DNA of 64,000 bases. Origin: Zhihengliuella alba (lineage in GTDB: Bacteria > Actinomycetota > Actinomycetes > Actinomycetales > Micrococcaceae). Of this stretch, positions 28,374-37,254 are shown piece after piece (positions within the stretch are counted from its first letter, which is position 1; each line of letters begins with the position of its first letter). The notes under the pieces were generated by a model. It was not told where the DNA came from. It searched no databases and worked only from the letters and a program-made list of their open reading frames with translations. The stretch covers positions 1 through 64,000 of the forward strand of contig NZ_BAABCJ010000007.1 in NCBI RefSeq assembly GCF_039538765.1, in the 5' to 3' direction. A program made the position numbers and the translations under genes.

Positions 28374-29599
28374 CGGCGCGCCCCCGCGAGGAGGCTGGCC
28401 GCGACCTCCGGCCGGCAGAGGTCGAAGGTCGGGATGATCCGTTCCGGGACATGCCCCGCCGCCTCGGCCGCGGCCAGCGGCGACGCGGTCAGGACACCTG
28501 AGATGGCGGCGACCTCGACGCCGGACTCACGCAGGATGCTGCTGCCGGAGAGGGCTCCGAGCGCCTCCTGCGCGGCGAACAGGGTGGAGTCCACGACCCG
28601 GTGGAACAGCGGATCGGCCAGCAGCCGCCCCGTCTCCCCCTGGAAGATGCCGTCGGCGATCTCCAGCACGATCACGTCCGGGGCGTCCGCGGCGAGCGCG
28701 GCGACCATGCTGGTGAGGAGCTGGCAGATCTCGGCGTAGTCGGTCTGGAAGGTGGTGGGGTAGCCGAAATCGGTGAAGTCCATGACGCGGGTGGCGCCGG
28801 CATCCCGGAAGAGGTTGACGTCGTTCCCGGCGCCCGTGCCGGTCACCTTGCCCGCCGCGACGGCGAGGCCGGCGTTGGAGAGCCCATTGACGAGGCAGCC
28901 GACCGTCGTCGACTTGCCCGAGTTCATGGACGAGCCGAGCACGGCGAAGATCGGGGGCAGCGCGTCGGGCAGCCGCTCAGCGGCGACGAGGCGCTCGGGT
29001 GCGTGGTCGCGGAGGTTGACGACGCCGTCGTCGTCGGCGAGTAGGCCGATCGGCTCGATCCGGGTGGCCTCCTCGACGCGGGCGTGGGCCTTGCGGACCT
29101 GCGAGGCGAGGCCGCCGCCGGCCACGAGATCGCACGGCTCCAGCGACGACGGGACGTAGGCGAGGAACTGGTCCGGCGCGTACCGGTGACCGTAGGCGAC
29201 GAGGATCTCCTGCCCCGGGAACAGCAGGGCCTTGCGCGAGACCGGACTCTCGAGCCGCTTGTGCTGGCCGATCTCGAGCACGCGCGCGAGGACGACGTCG
29301 CCGGCCTGGGGGACGACCCCTGCCCCCGACCGCAGGGCGTACCCGGACGGTGCGGCCGCGACGTGCCCGGCGACGAAGCGGGTGGTGTAGGCGGGGCGGG
29401 CGGCGAGGAGGCGCTCCTCGGCGAGCGCCTCCTCGTGCAGACCCGGGCGGACCGCCTCGAAGGTGGGGGCGAGGAAGGACTCGGGCTCGGCGGCGGCGGC
29501 GCGCCCCTCGGGACGGCTCTCCGCTCGGGGAGCGGGGGCGTGGAGACCTGCCATCCCGGTGCCGGGGAGGGTCGAGGTCCTGGTGTCGGTGACAGTCAT
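28370..29599 (-). CDS. DUF1611 family P-loop protein
   Basis: 409-residue DUF1611 protein. P-loop VLGSSMNSGKSTTVGCL (about residues 219-235), then GKVTGTGAGNDV and VMDFTDFGYPTTFQTD, then DVIVLEIADGIFQGET (Walker-B-like) fit the family. Some DUF1611 members (DgcN) take part in D-glutamate catabolism, but no partner dehydrogenase lies nearby, so function is open. The N-terminal 60 residues are low complexity. ATG 29599 has AGGAGTG upstream; upstream in-frame codons lack a ribosome-binding site. Translationally coupled to the degenerate ABC protein gene. Confidence 0.85.
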   Translation of the reverse strand: MTVTDTRTSTLPGTGMAGLHAPAPRAESRPEGRAAAAEPESFLAPTFEAVRPGLHEEALAEERLLAARPAYTTRFVAGHVAAAPSGYALRSGAGVVPQAGDVVLARVLEIGQHKRLESPVSRKALLFPGQEILVAYGHRYAPDQFLAYVPSSLEPCDLVAGGGLASQVRKAHARVEEATRIEPIGLLADDDGVVNLRDHAPERLVAAERLPDALPPIFAVLGSSMNSGKSTTVGCLVNGLSNAGLAVAAGKVTGTGAGNDVNLFRDAGATRVMDFTDFGYPTTFQTDYAEICQLLTSMVAALAADAPDVIVLEIADGIFQGETGRLLADPLFHRVVDSTLFAAQEALGALSGSSILRESGVEVAAISGVLTASPLAAAEAAGHVPERIIPTFDLCRPEVAASLLAGARR

Positions 29600-29768
29600 G
29601 GTGCACTCCTGGGGTGGTCGGTCGGCGACAGCGGGACGTCCGGTCGCAGAAACCATCTAGTCAGACCCAGATGAGGCGCGGATGAGAAGCGCAGGAGGAA
29701 CCGATGAGAGACCGGTCGCCGAGCCTGCACCGGCGGTCCACCTCCCGGACACCGTGACGCAACTCACC

Positions 29769-29789
29769 GTTCATGGAAAACTGGTGAAC
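29769..29789. promoter_or_regulatory. Inverted repeat upstream of secreted nuclease gene
   Basis: GTTCA (29769-29773) and TGAAC (29785-29789) form an inverted pair 11 bp apart, in an unusually AT-rich patch 73-93 bp before the nuclease start. The half-site equals the core of the PHO-box units at 14530-14551, which would fit phosphate-controlled expression of a secreted nuclease. The arrangement here is inverted, not direct, so the assignment is tentative. Confidence 0.35.
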
Positions 29790-29861
29790 TCTGAAGCTGT
29801 TGTTTTGCGTCCGCGCCCGCGGACCGTCCTGCTCCGTTCCCGTCCTCGTGAAGGAACCCCT

Positions 29862-32459
29862 GTGCGTCCACACTCCACTCGCCCCACCGCTCTCGCGGCG
29901 GCACTGGCGCTGACGGCCTCCCTGGCCGTCGCCTCGGCGGCCGCCGCCGCAGTCCCCGCCTCGACGGCCGTCGCGTCGCCCTCCGCCTCCGCGTCCGCGG
30001 CGGCGGAGGGCGGCGTCATCATCAACGAGGCCTACCTCTCCGGCGGCAGCCGCAACGCCGTCTACACCCACAAGTTCGTCGAGCTCCTCAACACCTCCGG
30101 CGCGCCGGTGTCGCTCGCCGGCTGGAGCCTGCAGTACCGCTCCGCCTCCGGCACCGCGGCGACGCACTCCACCGTGGAGCTCACCGGGACGATCGCCCCC
30201 GGCGAGACGTTCCTGGTGGCCGGCGGGAGCAACGGCACCTCCGGCGCCGCGCTGCCCGCCCCGGACCTGACGACCTCGTTCAACCCCGGCGGGACGAACG
30301 GCACCGTGGTCCTCGCCGAGACGACGGAGCCGCTGAGCCTGCCCACCGGCTCGATCATCGGCGTCCAGGACGTCGCGGACCTGCTGGGCTACGGCGGCTC
30401 GAACACGTTCGAGACGCAGGCGGCCCTCTCGCCCGCCAGCAACTCGGAACCGCTCTCGTTCAACCGGACCGACGGCGTCGACACCGACGACAACCGCGCC
30501 GACTTCGCGCTCAGCCCCGACGTCACGCCGACGGCCTCCGGCGGGGCCGGCGATCCCGGCACCACCCCCGAGCCGGAGCCGGCACCGGAACCGCAGGCGG
30601 TCTCCATCGCCGAGATCCAGGGTGCGGGCGCGGCCAGCCCGCTGGCCGGCGAGCGCGTGTCCACCCGCGGCGTGGTGACGGCGGCCTTCCCCACGGGCGG
30701 GATCGACGGATTCTTCCTCCAGACCGCCGGCACCGGATCCGAGGGCGGCGACGACGCGGCCGCCAGCCACGGGATCTTCGTCTACGCGCCGGAGGCGGTG
30801 GCCTCCGTGGCGGTCGGCGATCACGTCGAGGTCGCCGGCACCGCCACGGAGTACTACGGCATGACCCAGGTGGACGCGACCGCGGGGCGGGTCTCCCCCG
30901 TGGACGAGCCGGCCGAGGCCGTCAAGCCGCTGACCGCGGCCTGGCCCACCACCGACGCCGAGCGCGAGCGGTACGAGGGCATGCTGTGGCAGCCGGAGGG
31001 CCGCTGGACCGTCGCGGACAACTACTCGCTGAACCAGTACGGGGAGATCGGCCTGGCCTTCGGCGAGAGCTCCCTGCTCCCCGGGGAGGCGCGGCTGCCG
31101 CAGCCGACCGACGCGGCTCCGGCCGGGTCGGACCTCGCTGCCGCGATCGAGGCGGAGAACGCCCAGCGGAGCGTCACGCTCGACGACGGCGCGACCGTGA
31201 ACTTCATGGGCGGCAGCCGCAACCAGGACATCCCGCTGCCCTATCTCTCCCCCGGGACGCCCGTGCGCGTCGGCGCGGCGACGACGTTCACGTCACCGGT
31301 GGTCCTCGACTACCGCTACGACCAGTGGCGGTTCCAGCCCCAGACCCAGCTGACCGGCGAGAACCCGGACGACGCCCCGGCGTCGTTCGCCGACACCCGC
31401 ACGCAGGCGCCGGCCGAGGTCGGCGGCGACGTGAGGATCGCCTCCTTCAACGTCCTGAACTACTTCACCACCACCGGCCGGGAGTTCGTGGAGGAGCTCG
31501 GCGGCAGCTGCTCCTGGTACACGGACCGGGACGGCGAGCCCGTCGGCACCAACCGCTGCAACCCGGACGGACCGCGCGGCGCCGCCGACGAGGACGACCT
31601 CGAGCGTCAGGAGGCCAAGATCGTCGCCGCGATCAACGGGCTCGGCGCGGACGTCGTCTCGCTGGAGGAGATCGAGAACTCGGCCGCGTTCGGCCAGGAC
31701 CGCGACGAGGCCCTGGCGACCCTGACGGCCGCCCTCAACGAGGGGGCCGGCGCGCCGGTCTGGGACTTCGTGCCCAGCCCGGCGGACCTGCCGGCGGACG
31801 AGGACGTGATCCGCACGGCGTTCATCTTCAAGCCCGCGGCGGTGAAGCCGATCGACGAGTCGGTCATCCTGGACGACCCCGCCTTCTCCAACGCGCGCCA
31901 GCCCCTGGCGCAGGCCTTCCAGAAGGTCGGCGGGAACAGCAAGACGCGCTTCCTCGCGATCGTGAACCACTTCAAGTCCAAGGGCTCCGCGCCGGACGAC
32001 GGATCGTCCAACGACGACGCCGGCGACGGCCAGGGCGCCTGGAACGCGGCCCGCGTGGCCCAGGCCGAGGCGCTGGTGGCCTTCGCCGGGGAGATGACGC
32101 AGGAGCGGAACACCGAGAAGGTCTTTCTCACCGGCGACTTCAACTCCTACACGCAGGAGGACCCGATGCAGGTCTTCCACGCGGCCGGCTACACGAACCT
32201 GGGCGCCGCCGCCGACGGGGAGAAGGAGCACACGTACCTCTACGGCGGGCTGGTCGGCTCGCTGGACCACATCCTGGCCTCGCCCGCCGCGGCCGCGCAG
32301 GTCACCGGCCACACCGTGTGGGACATCAACGCGGACGAGCCGATCGCCCTGGAGTACAGCCGCTACAACTACAACGCGACCGACTTCTACGCGCCGGATC
32401 CCTACCGGGCCTCGGACCACGACCCGGCGATCGTCGGCATCGACCTCCCGAAGAAGTAG
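29862..32459 (+). CDS. ExeM/NucH-type secreted endonuclease
   Basis: 865-residue exported protein: Sec signal peptide (ALAAALALTASLAVASAAAA), a lamin-tail-like domain (about residues 45-175, IINEAYLSGGSRNAVYTHKFVELLN split over NTSGAPVSLAGWSLQY), an OB-fold-like region (IAEIQGAGAASPLAGERVST), then an endonuclease/exonuclease/phosphatase domain with IASFNVLNYF, SLEEIEN, LTGDFNSYTQEDPM, LDHILAS and ASDHDPAIVG near the end. Such ExeM/NucH enzymes degrade extracellular DNA for nutrients or matrix remodelling. The GTG at 29862 is preceded by AAGGAA (29851-29856) and places the signal peptide at the N-terminus; the frame is open further upstream. Confidence 0.87.
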   Translation: MRPHSTRPTALAAALALTASLAVASAAAAAVPASTAVASPSASASAAAEGGVIINEAYLSGGSRNAVYTHKFVELLNTSGAPVSLAGWSLQYRSASGTAATHSTVELTGTIAPGETFLVAGGSNGTSGAALPAPDLTTSFNPGGTNGTVVLAETTEPLSLPTGSIIGVQDVADLLGYGGSNTFETQAALSPASNSEPLSFNRTDGVDTDDNRADFALSPDVTPTASGGAGDPGTTPEPEPAPEPQAVSIAEIQGAGAASPLAGERVSTRGVVTAAFPTGGIDGFFLQTAGTGSEGGDDAAASHGIFVYAPEAVASVAVGDHVEVAGTATEYYGMTQVDATAGRVSPVDEPAEAVKPLTAAWPTTDAERERYEGMLWQPEGRWTVADNYSLNQYGEIGLAFGESSLLPGEARLPQPTDAAPAGSDLAAAIEAENAQRSVTLDDGATVNFMGGSRNQDIPLPYLSPGTPVRVGAATTFTSPVVLDYRYDQWRFQPQTQLTGENPDDAPASFADTRTQAPAEVGGDVRIASFNVLNYFTTTGREFVEELGGSCSWYTDRDGEPVGTNRCNPDGPRGAADEDDLERQEAKIVAAINGLGADVVSLEEIENSAAFGQDRDEALATLTAALNEGAGAPVWDFVPSPADLPADEDVIRTAFIFKPAAVKPIDESVILDDPAFSNARQPLAQAFQKVGGNSKTRFLAIVNHFKSKGSAPDDGSSNDDAGDGQGAWNAARVAQAEALVAFAGEMTQERNTEKVFLTGDFNSYTQEDPMQVFHAAGYTNLGAAADGEKEHTYLYGGLVGSLDHILASPAAAAQVTGHTVWDINADEPIALEYSRYNYNATDFYAPDPYRASDHDPAIVGIDLPKK

Positions 32460-32486
32460 CCGCACGCCGGGCCGCCCGGCGACGGG

Positions 32487-34499
32487 CTACCGGGCCGCGA
32501 GCCTGACGATCTCCACGGCGACGGCGTCCGCATCCGCGAGGGTGCGGGCGCCGTCGTCGTCCGTGCCCTCCGACTCGGCGGCGATGGCCGTGCCCCACTG
32601 GACGCTGGAGAGCTGCAGGCCCAGGACGAACAGCGCCCGGTGGGCGACCCCGTGGGCGTCCACCAGACGGTAGGGGCGCCCGACGACGTCGAACCCGGAC
32701 CCGGGCATGAGCTCGCCCTCCTCGGTGGGCATCGCCCGCGGGCGGGCCAGCCCGTCGTCCTGCAGCTGGCGGAGCAGCTCGGAGGCGGTGTGGGCCACCC
32801 GGTTGGCGGGCATCATCGCCTCGAGCATGTGGTGCGCGGTCGCCGGCGAGGCGTCCACCCACGGGGACGAGGCGGTGAAGACGCCGGCGTACTCGCCCTC
32901 CTCCTCGAGCGAGTACACCGGGTCCGGCCCGAGGAAGCGCACGACGCCGGCCCGGCTGAGCGCGATCAGCTCCTCGATCCGGCGCAGCGGCGGCCCGCTG
33001 GCCGTGCCCTCGACCAGCGGCTCGAACCAGCGCTGGAGCTCGTCGGTGCGCGAGACCTCGTCCACGAGGCCCTCGGCGACCATGCGCTTGATCAGGAGCC
33101 GACCGGCATGCAGCGCGCCGATCGCCATCTTCAACGGGTCCTCCTCGCCCGCCGCCGAGGACCTGGCGTCCTCCTCCAGGTACGCCTGCACCGCCCGCTG
33201 GTACTCGTCGGCGTCGGCGAATCCGCGCCGTGCGAACGGGTGCCCCAGGGCGGGGACGTCCAGCCAGCCGACGCCGGGGGCCACCTCCTCGACCAGCTCG
33301 GCCAGCCGCGAGCGCCAGACCTCCTGGCCGTGGACGCGGGTCCCCTGCACGGTCTGGTCGGCATGGCGTGGGGCGTCGAGGATCTCGTCCATCCGCGCCA
33401 GGAACCCGGCCGGGTCGGAGAACGCCCCCGGGCGCACCCGCGCCGCGACGGTGTAGAAGGTCCGGAGCACGTCCCGGTGCAGCAGCGGCCAGATGTGGGC
33501 GTCGAAGCCGACCTTGCCCGCCGGCTCGCCCGGCGCGCCGGCGGCGGCGAGGGCGTGCACGCGCTCGAACGTCAGGTACGCCAGCTCGACGCTGGGCGGC
33601 ACGAACGCGGGGACCTCGGCCTTCGCCCGGTATGGGACGCCGCGGCGTGAGCCCGCGTGGATCAGGGGCTCCCGGCCGCTCGGACGGTACTCGAGCCGCC
33701 GCCCGGGCTCCCGGCCGACGGTGACGAAGTCGCCGCCGCGGCCCTGCGTCAGCTGGGCGAGCGCGTCGAAGAAGTTCAGCCCGAGGCCGCGCACCAGGAG
33801 CGGCTCGCCGCCGGGGAACACGGACCAGTCCACGTCGGAGGGCACGTTGGGGCCCTGGTACACGAGCCCGAGCTCGTCGGCCCGCTGCCCGGCCGCGGCC
33901 TGGCGGGGGTTCAGCTCGGCCGGGACGTGCCCCACGGCCAGGACGACGGCGTCGGCCGCCAGGGTGCTGACGTCCCCGTCGGTGGAGCGCAGCGTGAGCA
34001 GGTAGTCGGTGCCGCGCTTGTCGAGCCGGACCGCCGAGGCCGGCACGTGCTCCACCGACGCGACGGCGGGGTGCTCGCGCAGCCGCTGCGCCACGGCGTC
34101 GTACACGTGCTCCAGGTACCGCCCGTAGAGGGCGCGCGAGGGGTAGTCGCCGGGACCGAGCGAGTCCAGCTCCTCGAGCTCGACCGGCGCCAGGGTGGCA
34201 CCGTCCCCGCGGAGCCGGCGCCACTGGTCGAAGGTCAGGCCGGGCTCGCCCGAGCGGCGCGGGGGCGCGACGGTGGGGTACACGGCCGGCGTGTTCATGA
34301 GGAAGAGCCGGGACTGCCGTGGCGACCACACATGCCCCGAGCCCGGGCGGTACGGGTCCACCACGCGGATGTCGACGGGTCCCGGCACGGGCTCGTCCGG
34401 AGCGGTCGCCGCCTCGAGCCGGGCCAGCAGCCGTTCCAGGGCCGAGGTCCCCCGGGGTCCGGCCCCCACCACCGTGACGACATACCGTTCGCGCCGCAT
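32487..34499 (-). CDS. FAD/NAD(P)-binding protein
   Basis: 670-residue cytoplasmic protein with an N-terminal dinucleotide-binding motif VVGAGPRGTSALERLL (residues 10-25), FLMNTPAVYP and a second site near VVLAVGHVPAELNP. It belongs to the FAD-NAD(P)-binding family with NAD_binding_9-like N-terminus, whose members include ornithine-monooxygenase-like and uncharacterised oxidoreductases. The reaction is unknown and no cofactor partner gene is adjacent. ATG 34499 is preceded by GGAGAG. The 3' end lies only 27 bp from the convergent nuclease gene, with no obvious terminator between. Confidence 0.83.
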   Translation of the reverse strand: MRRERYVVTVVGAGPRGTSALERLLARLEAATAPDEPVPGPVDIRVVDPYRPGSGHVWSPRQSRLFLMNTPAVYPTVAPPRRSGEPGLTFDQWRRLRGDGATLAPVELEELDSLGPGDYPSRALYGRYLEHVYDAVAQRLREHPAVASVEHVPASAVRLDKRGTDYLLTLRSTDGDVSTLAADAVVLAVGHVPAELNPRQAAAGQRADELGLVYQGPNVPSDVDWSVFPGGEPLLVRGLGLNFFDALAQLTQGRGGDFVTVGREPGRRLEYRPSGREPLIHAGSRRGVPYRAKAEVPAFVPPSVELAYLTFERVHALAAAGAPGEPAGKVGFDAHIWPLLHRDVLRTFYTVAARVRPGAFSDPAGFLARMDEILDAPRHADQTVQGTRVHGQEVWRSRLAELVEEVAPGVGWLDVPALGHPFARRGFADADEYQRAVQAYLEEDARSSAAGEEDPLKMAIGALHAGRLLIKRMVAEGLVDEVSRTDELQRWFEPLVEGTASGPPLRRIEELIALSRAGVVRFLGPDPVYSLEEEGEYAGVFTASSPWVDASPATAHHMLEAMMPANRVAHTASELLRQLQDDGLARPRAMPTEEGELMPGSGFDVVGRPYRLVDAHGVAHRALFVLGLQLSSVQWGTAIAAESEGTDDDGARTLADADAVAVEIVRLAAR

Positions 34500-34708
34500 A
34501 CACTCTCCAAGAATTCGGTCCGACCGGTGAAGTGTCCCCGGTCCTGCACGCCCCCGGCTCCGAGGCCCGGCCTCCGAGGGCCGGATCCGGGGCGCCGGTC
34601 TCCGCGTGCCCCTCAGCGTAGCGCGGTGCGTGCCGCCACCCGGGGCAGCGAGCCGATCCCGCCCCCTAGACTGGCTCGCAAGCGCCGGCCGGCGGAGGCC
34701 CGGCAGCG

Positions 34709-34744
34709 GTGGGAGCAGCAGTGGAAGCGGCGATGGGAGCAGCG
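34709..34744. repeat. 12-bp repeat multiplying a start site
   Basis: Three imperfect 12-bp in-frame units (34709-34720 GTGGGAGCAGCA, 34721-34732 GTGGAAGCGGCG, 34733-34744 ATGGGAGCAGCG) run straight into ATGG at 34745. Each unit starts with a GTG or ATG, and two contain GGGAG, which can act as ribosome-binding site for the next unit. Confidence 0.75.
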
Positions 34745-36976
34745 ATGGATGGAACCGGCACAGCGCTCGGCGGCGGAGACGCCCGGGCCGACGGGGCGGC
34801 GGATCCCTTCGCGTGGCTCGAGGACATCCACGGCGCCGACGCGCTCGACTGGGTCCGGGCGCGCAATACCGAGACGGAGGCCTGGCTGCAGGACGGCCCG
34901 GCCGGCCCGGCCGGAGGCTACGAGGCCCTGGTCGACTCCCTGCAGGAGGTCCTCGAGGCGGAGGACCGGATCCCCGGCGTCGTGAAGCGCGGCCCCCACT
35001 ACTACAACTTCTGGCGCGACGCCGAGCACCCCAAGGGAGTGTGGCGGCGGACCGAGTGGGCGTCCTACCTGACGGACGAGCCGGAGTGGGAGACGCTCCT
35101 CGACGTCGACGCGCTCGCCGCGCGCGAAGGCGTCGACTGGGTCTACGCCGGCGTGCAGATGCTGCGGCCGGCCCTCCGGGAGCCGTACGAGCGGGCCCTC
35201 GTGAAGCTCTCCCCCGACGGCGGGGACGCCGTCCGGATCCGCGAGTTCGACGTCGTCCGGCGCGCGTTCGTGCCCGCCGAGGACGGCGGGTTCGACTTCG
35301 AGGTGGCGAAGTCCCGGGTGTCCTGGGCCGGCCCGGACGCGGTCTACCTGGCCTCCGACTTCGGCCCCGGGTCGCTCACCCGGTCCTCCTACGCACGCAC
35401 CGTCCGGCAGGTGCGGCGGGGGCACGACGTCGCCGCGGCCCCCGAGGTCTTCGCCGTCGATCCCGGGCACGTGCTGGCGGCAGTGGTCCACGACCAGACC
35501 CCCGGCTTCGAGCGGACGCTCGCGATCGACATGGTCGACTTCCACCACTCCCGGACGCACCTGCTCCGCCCCGCGGCGGACGGGCGCGAGGAATGGGTGC
35601 GGGTCGACGTGCCGGAGGACGTCCGGGTCGATGCGCACCGGGAGTGGCTGGTGTTCGCCCCGCGCACCGACTGGTGGCTCGCGGACGGCACGGTGGTGCC
35701 GGCCGGTTCGCTGGCCGTCGCCGGGCTCGAGGCGTTCCTGGCCGGGGATCCGGGCGTGACCGTCGTCTTCCGGCCGGACGCGCGCACGGCCCTGCAGGGG
35801 TACTCGTTCACGCGGGACTACCTGGTCCTCGCAGTCCTGGAGGACGTGGCCTCCGCCGTCTTCGCCGCGGACCCCGCCGCCGGGTGGAGCCTGACGCGGC
35901 TGGACACCGGCGCGGAGTTCGAGGCGGTCTCCGTCGCCGCGGTCGACGACGAGGATCCCGAGCGCCCCAACGACGTCTGGGTGACCAGGTCGGGCTTCCT
36001 CACACCGACCACGCTCCTGCGCGGCGTGCTGGACCCGGCGGAGCCCGACCCCGCGGCCGGCGACGACGAGTCGGCCCGCGGCGTCGAGATCGTGGCGCTC
36101 TCTCCCGTCAAGGCCGCCGGCTCCCACTTCGAGACGGCCGGGCTGCGGGTGGAGCAGCACTTCGCCACCAGCGACGACGGCACGCGGGTGCCGTACTTCC
36201 AGGTCGGACCGGCCCGGCTCGCGGCCGACGGGCAGAACCCGGTCCTGATGACGGGGTACGGGGGCTTCCAGACGAGCCTGACGCCGTCGTACTCCGCAGC
36301 GGTGGGACGCGGCTGGCTGACGCGGCGCGACGGGGCCGGCCGCACGGGCGTCTACGTGGTGGCGAACATCCGCGGCGGCGGCGAGTACGGGCCCGAATGG
36401 CACCGGGCCGCGCTGAAGGAGAAGCGGCACCGGGCGTACGAGGACTTCGCGGCGATCGCGCGGGACCTGATCGGGCGCGGCGTGACCTCGCCGCAGCGGC
36501 TCGGGGCCACCGGGCGGAGCAACGGCGGGCTGCTCATGGGGAACATGGTCACCGGGTACCCGGAGCTGTTCGCCGCCGTGTCCTGCGGCGTGCCGCTGCT
36601 GGACATGCGCCGCTACACCCGCCTGTCGGCCGGCCATTCGTGGATCGCCGAGTACGGGGACCCGGACGTACCGGAGGAATGGGACTTCGTCCGCACGTTC
36701 TCCCCGCTGCACCGGGTCGACGACGTTCCCCCGGGGACACGGTTCCCGGCGACGCTGATCTGGACCGCCACGAGCGACGATCGGGTGGGACCCGTGCAGG
36801 CACGGAAGATGTACGCGAAGCTGGCCGAGCGGGGCGCCGAGCACCTCCGCTACCACGAGGACATGGAGGGCGGTCACGCCGGGGCGGCCGATCAGCGGCA
36901 GGCGGCCCGCATGCTGGCGATGAGCTACGAGTTCCTCTGGCGGCACGCGGCGGCCCCCGTTTTGGCAACGCGGTGA
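34745..36976 (+). CDS. Prolyl oligopeptidase family serine peptidase (S9A)
   Basis: 743-residue cytoplasmic peptidase (no signal peptide). N-terminal beta-propeller region, then the catalytic alpha/beta-hydrolase domain with Ser in ATGRSNGGLLMG (about 592), Asp in TSDDRVGP (about 678) and His in EGGHAG (about 709). The arrangement is that of prolyl oligopeptidase/oligopeptidase B, cleaving short peptides. I chose ATG 34745 because GGGAG at 34734-34738 is correctly spaced, but three further in-frame starts (34709, 34721, 34733) exist in the 12-bp repeat. The tRNA-Ser(GCU) promoter overlaps its last codons. Confidence 0.88.
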   Translation: MDGTGTALGGGDARADGAADPFAWLEDIHGADALDWVRARNTETEAWLQDGPAGPAGGYEALVDSLQEVLEAEDRIPGVVKRGPHYYNFWRDAEHPKGVWRRTEWASYLTDEPEWETLLDVDALAAREGVDWVYAGVQMLRPALREPYERALVKLSPDGGDAVRIREFDVVRRAFVPAEDGGFDFEVAKSRVSWAGPDAVYLASDFGPGSLTRSSYARTVRQVRRGHDVAAAPEVFAVDPGHVLAAVVHDQTPGFERTLAIDMVDFHHSRTHLLRPAADGREEWVRVDVPEDVRVDAHREWLVFAPRTDWWLADGTVVPAGSLAVAGLEAFLAGDPGVTVVFRPDARTALQGYSFTRDYLVLAVLEDVASAVFAADPAAGWSLTRLDTGAEFEAVSVAAVDDEDPERPNDVWVTRSGFLTPTTLLRGVLDPAEPDPAAGDDESARGVEIVALSPVKAAGSHFETAGLRVEQHFATSDDGTRVPYFQVGPARLAADGQNPVLMTGYGGFQTSLTPSYSAAVGRGWLTRRDGAGRTGVYVVANIRGGGEYGPEWHRAALKEKRHRAYEDFAAIARDLIGRGVTSPQRLGATGRSNGGLLMGNMVTGYPELFAAVSCGVPLLDMRRYTRLSAGHSWIAEYGDPDVPEEWDFVRTFSPLHRVDDVPPGTRFPATLIWTATSDDRVGPVQARKMYAKLAERGAEHLRYHEDMEGGHAGAADQRQAARMLAMSYEFLWRHAAAPVLATR

Positions 36977-37017
36977 CGGATTCGCTAGTCTTGTCTGGCT
37001 GGTTCTTCCAGCGGTCT

Positions 37018-37109
37018 GGAGACGTGCCGGAGCGGCCGAACGGACTTCACTGCTAATGAAGGGTCGGGGTTAAACTCGACCGGGGGTTCAAATCCCCCCG
37101 TCTCCGCCA
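37018..37109 (+). tRNA. tRNA-Ser (GCT anticodon)
   Basis: 92 nt including an encoded CCA. Acceptor GGAGACG/CGTCTCC, anticodon arm CTTCA-CTGCTAA-TGAAG (anticodon GCT), long variable arm, T-loop GTTCAAATC. Promoter TTGGCA (36962-36967), 18-bp spacer, TAGTCT (36986-36991) overlaps the end of the upstream peptidase gene. Confidence 0.95.
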
Positions 37110-37110
37110 A

Positions 37111-37138
37111 AAACCCCCTCGTCAGAGGGGGTTTTTTG
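37111..37138 (+). terminator. Rho-independent terminator of tRNA-Ser(GCU)
   Basis: Stem AAACCCCCTC/GAGGGGGTTT (37111-37120 and 37125-37134), loop GTCA, followed by a run of six T: the most classical intrinsic terminator in the window. Confidence 0.92.
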
Positions 37139-37220
37139 TTGTCCTGACCCGGAGCCGGCGGGGCTTGCTCCTGCCCGGATCGGCCCCGCACGGCGGTGTC
37201 GGAGCCGATCCGGCCCAGAG

Positions 37221-37254
37221 GGCGGAGGCCCGGGGGCGGAGGCCCGGGGGCGGG
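37221..37254. repeat. 14-bp tandem repeat abutting a stop codon
   Basis: Two perfect 14-bp units GGCGGAGGCCCGGG (37221-37234, 37235-37248) and a partial third, ending exactly where the TAG stop (minus strand, 37255-37257) of the neighbouring gene begins. Confidence 0.75.

Noticed and set aside
29704..29757. 17-residue upstream ORF (MRDRSPSLHRRSTSRTP) with a strong AGGAGG before the nuclease gene
   Set aside because: The ribosome-binding site is convincing, but no attenuator structure, amino-acid run or homology supports a leader peptide; not listed as a gene.
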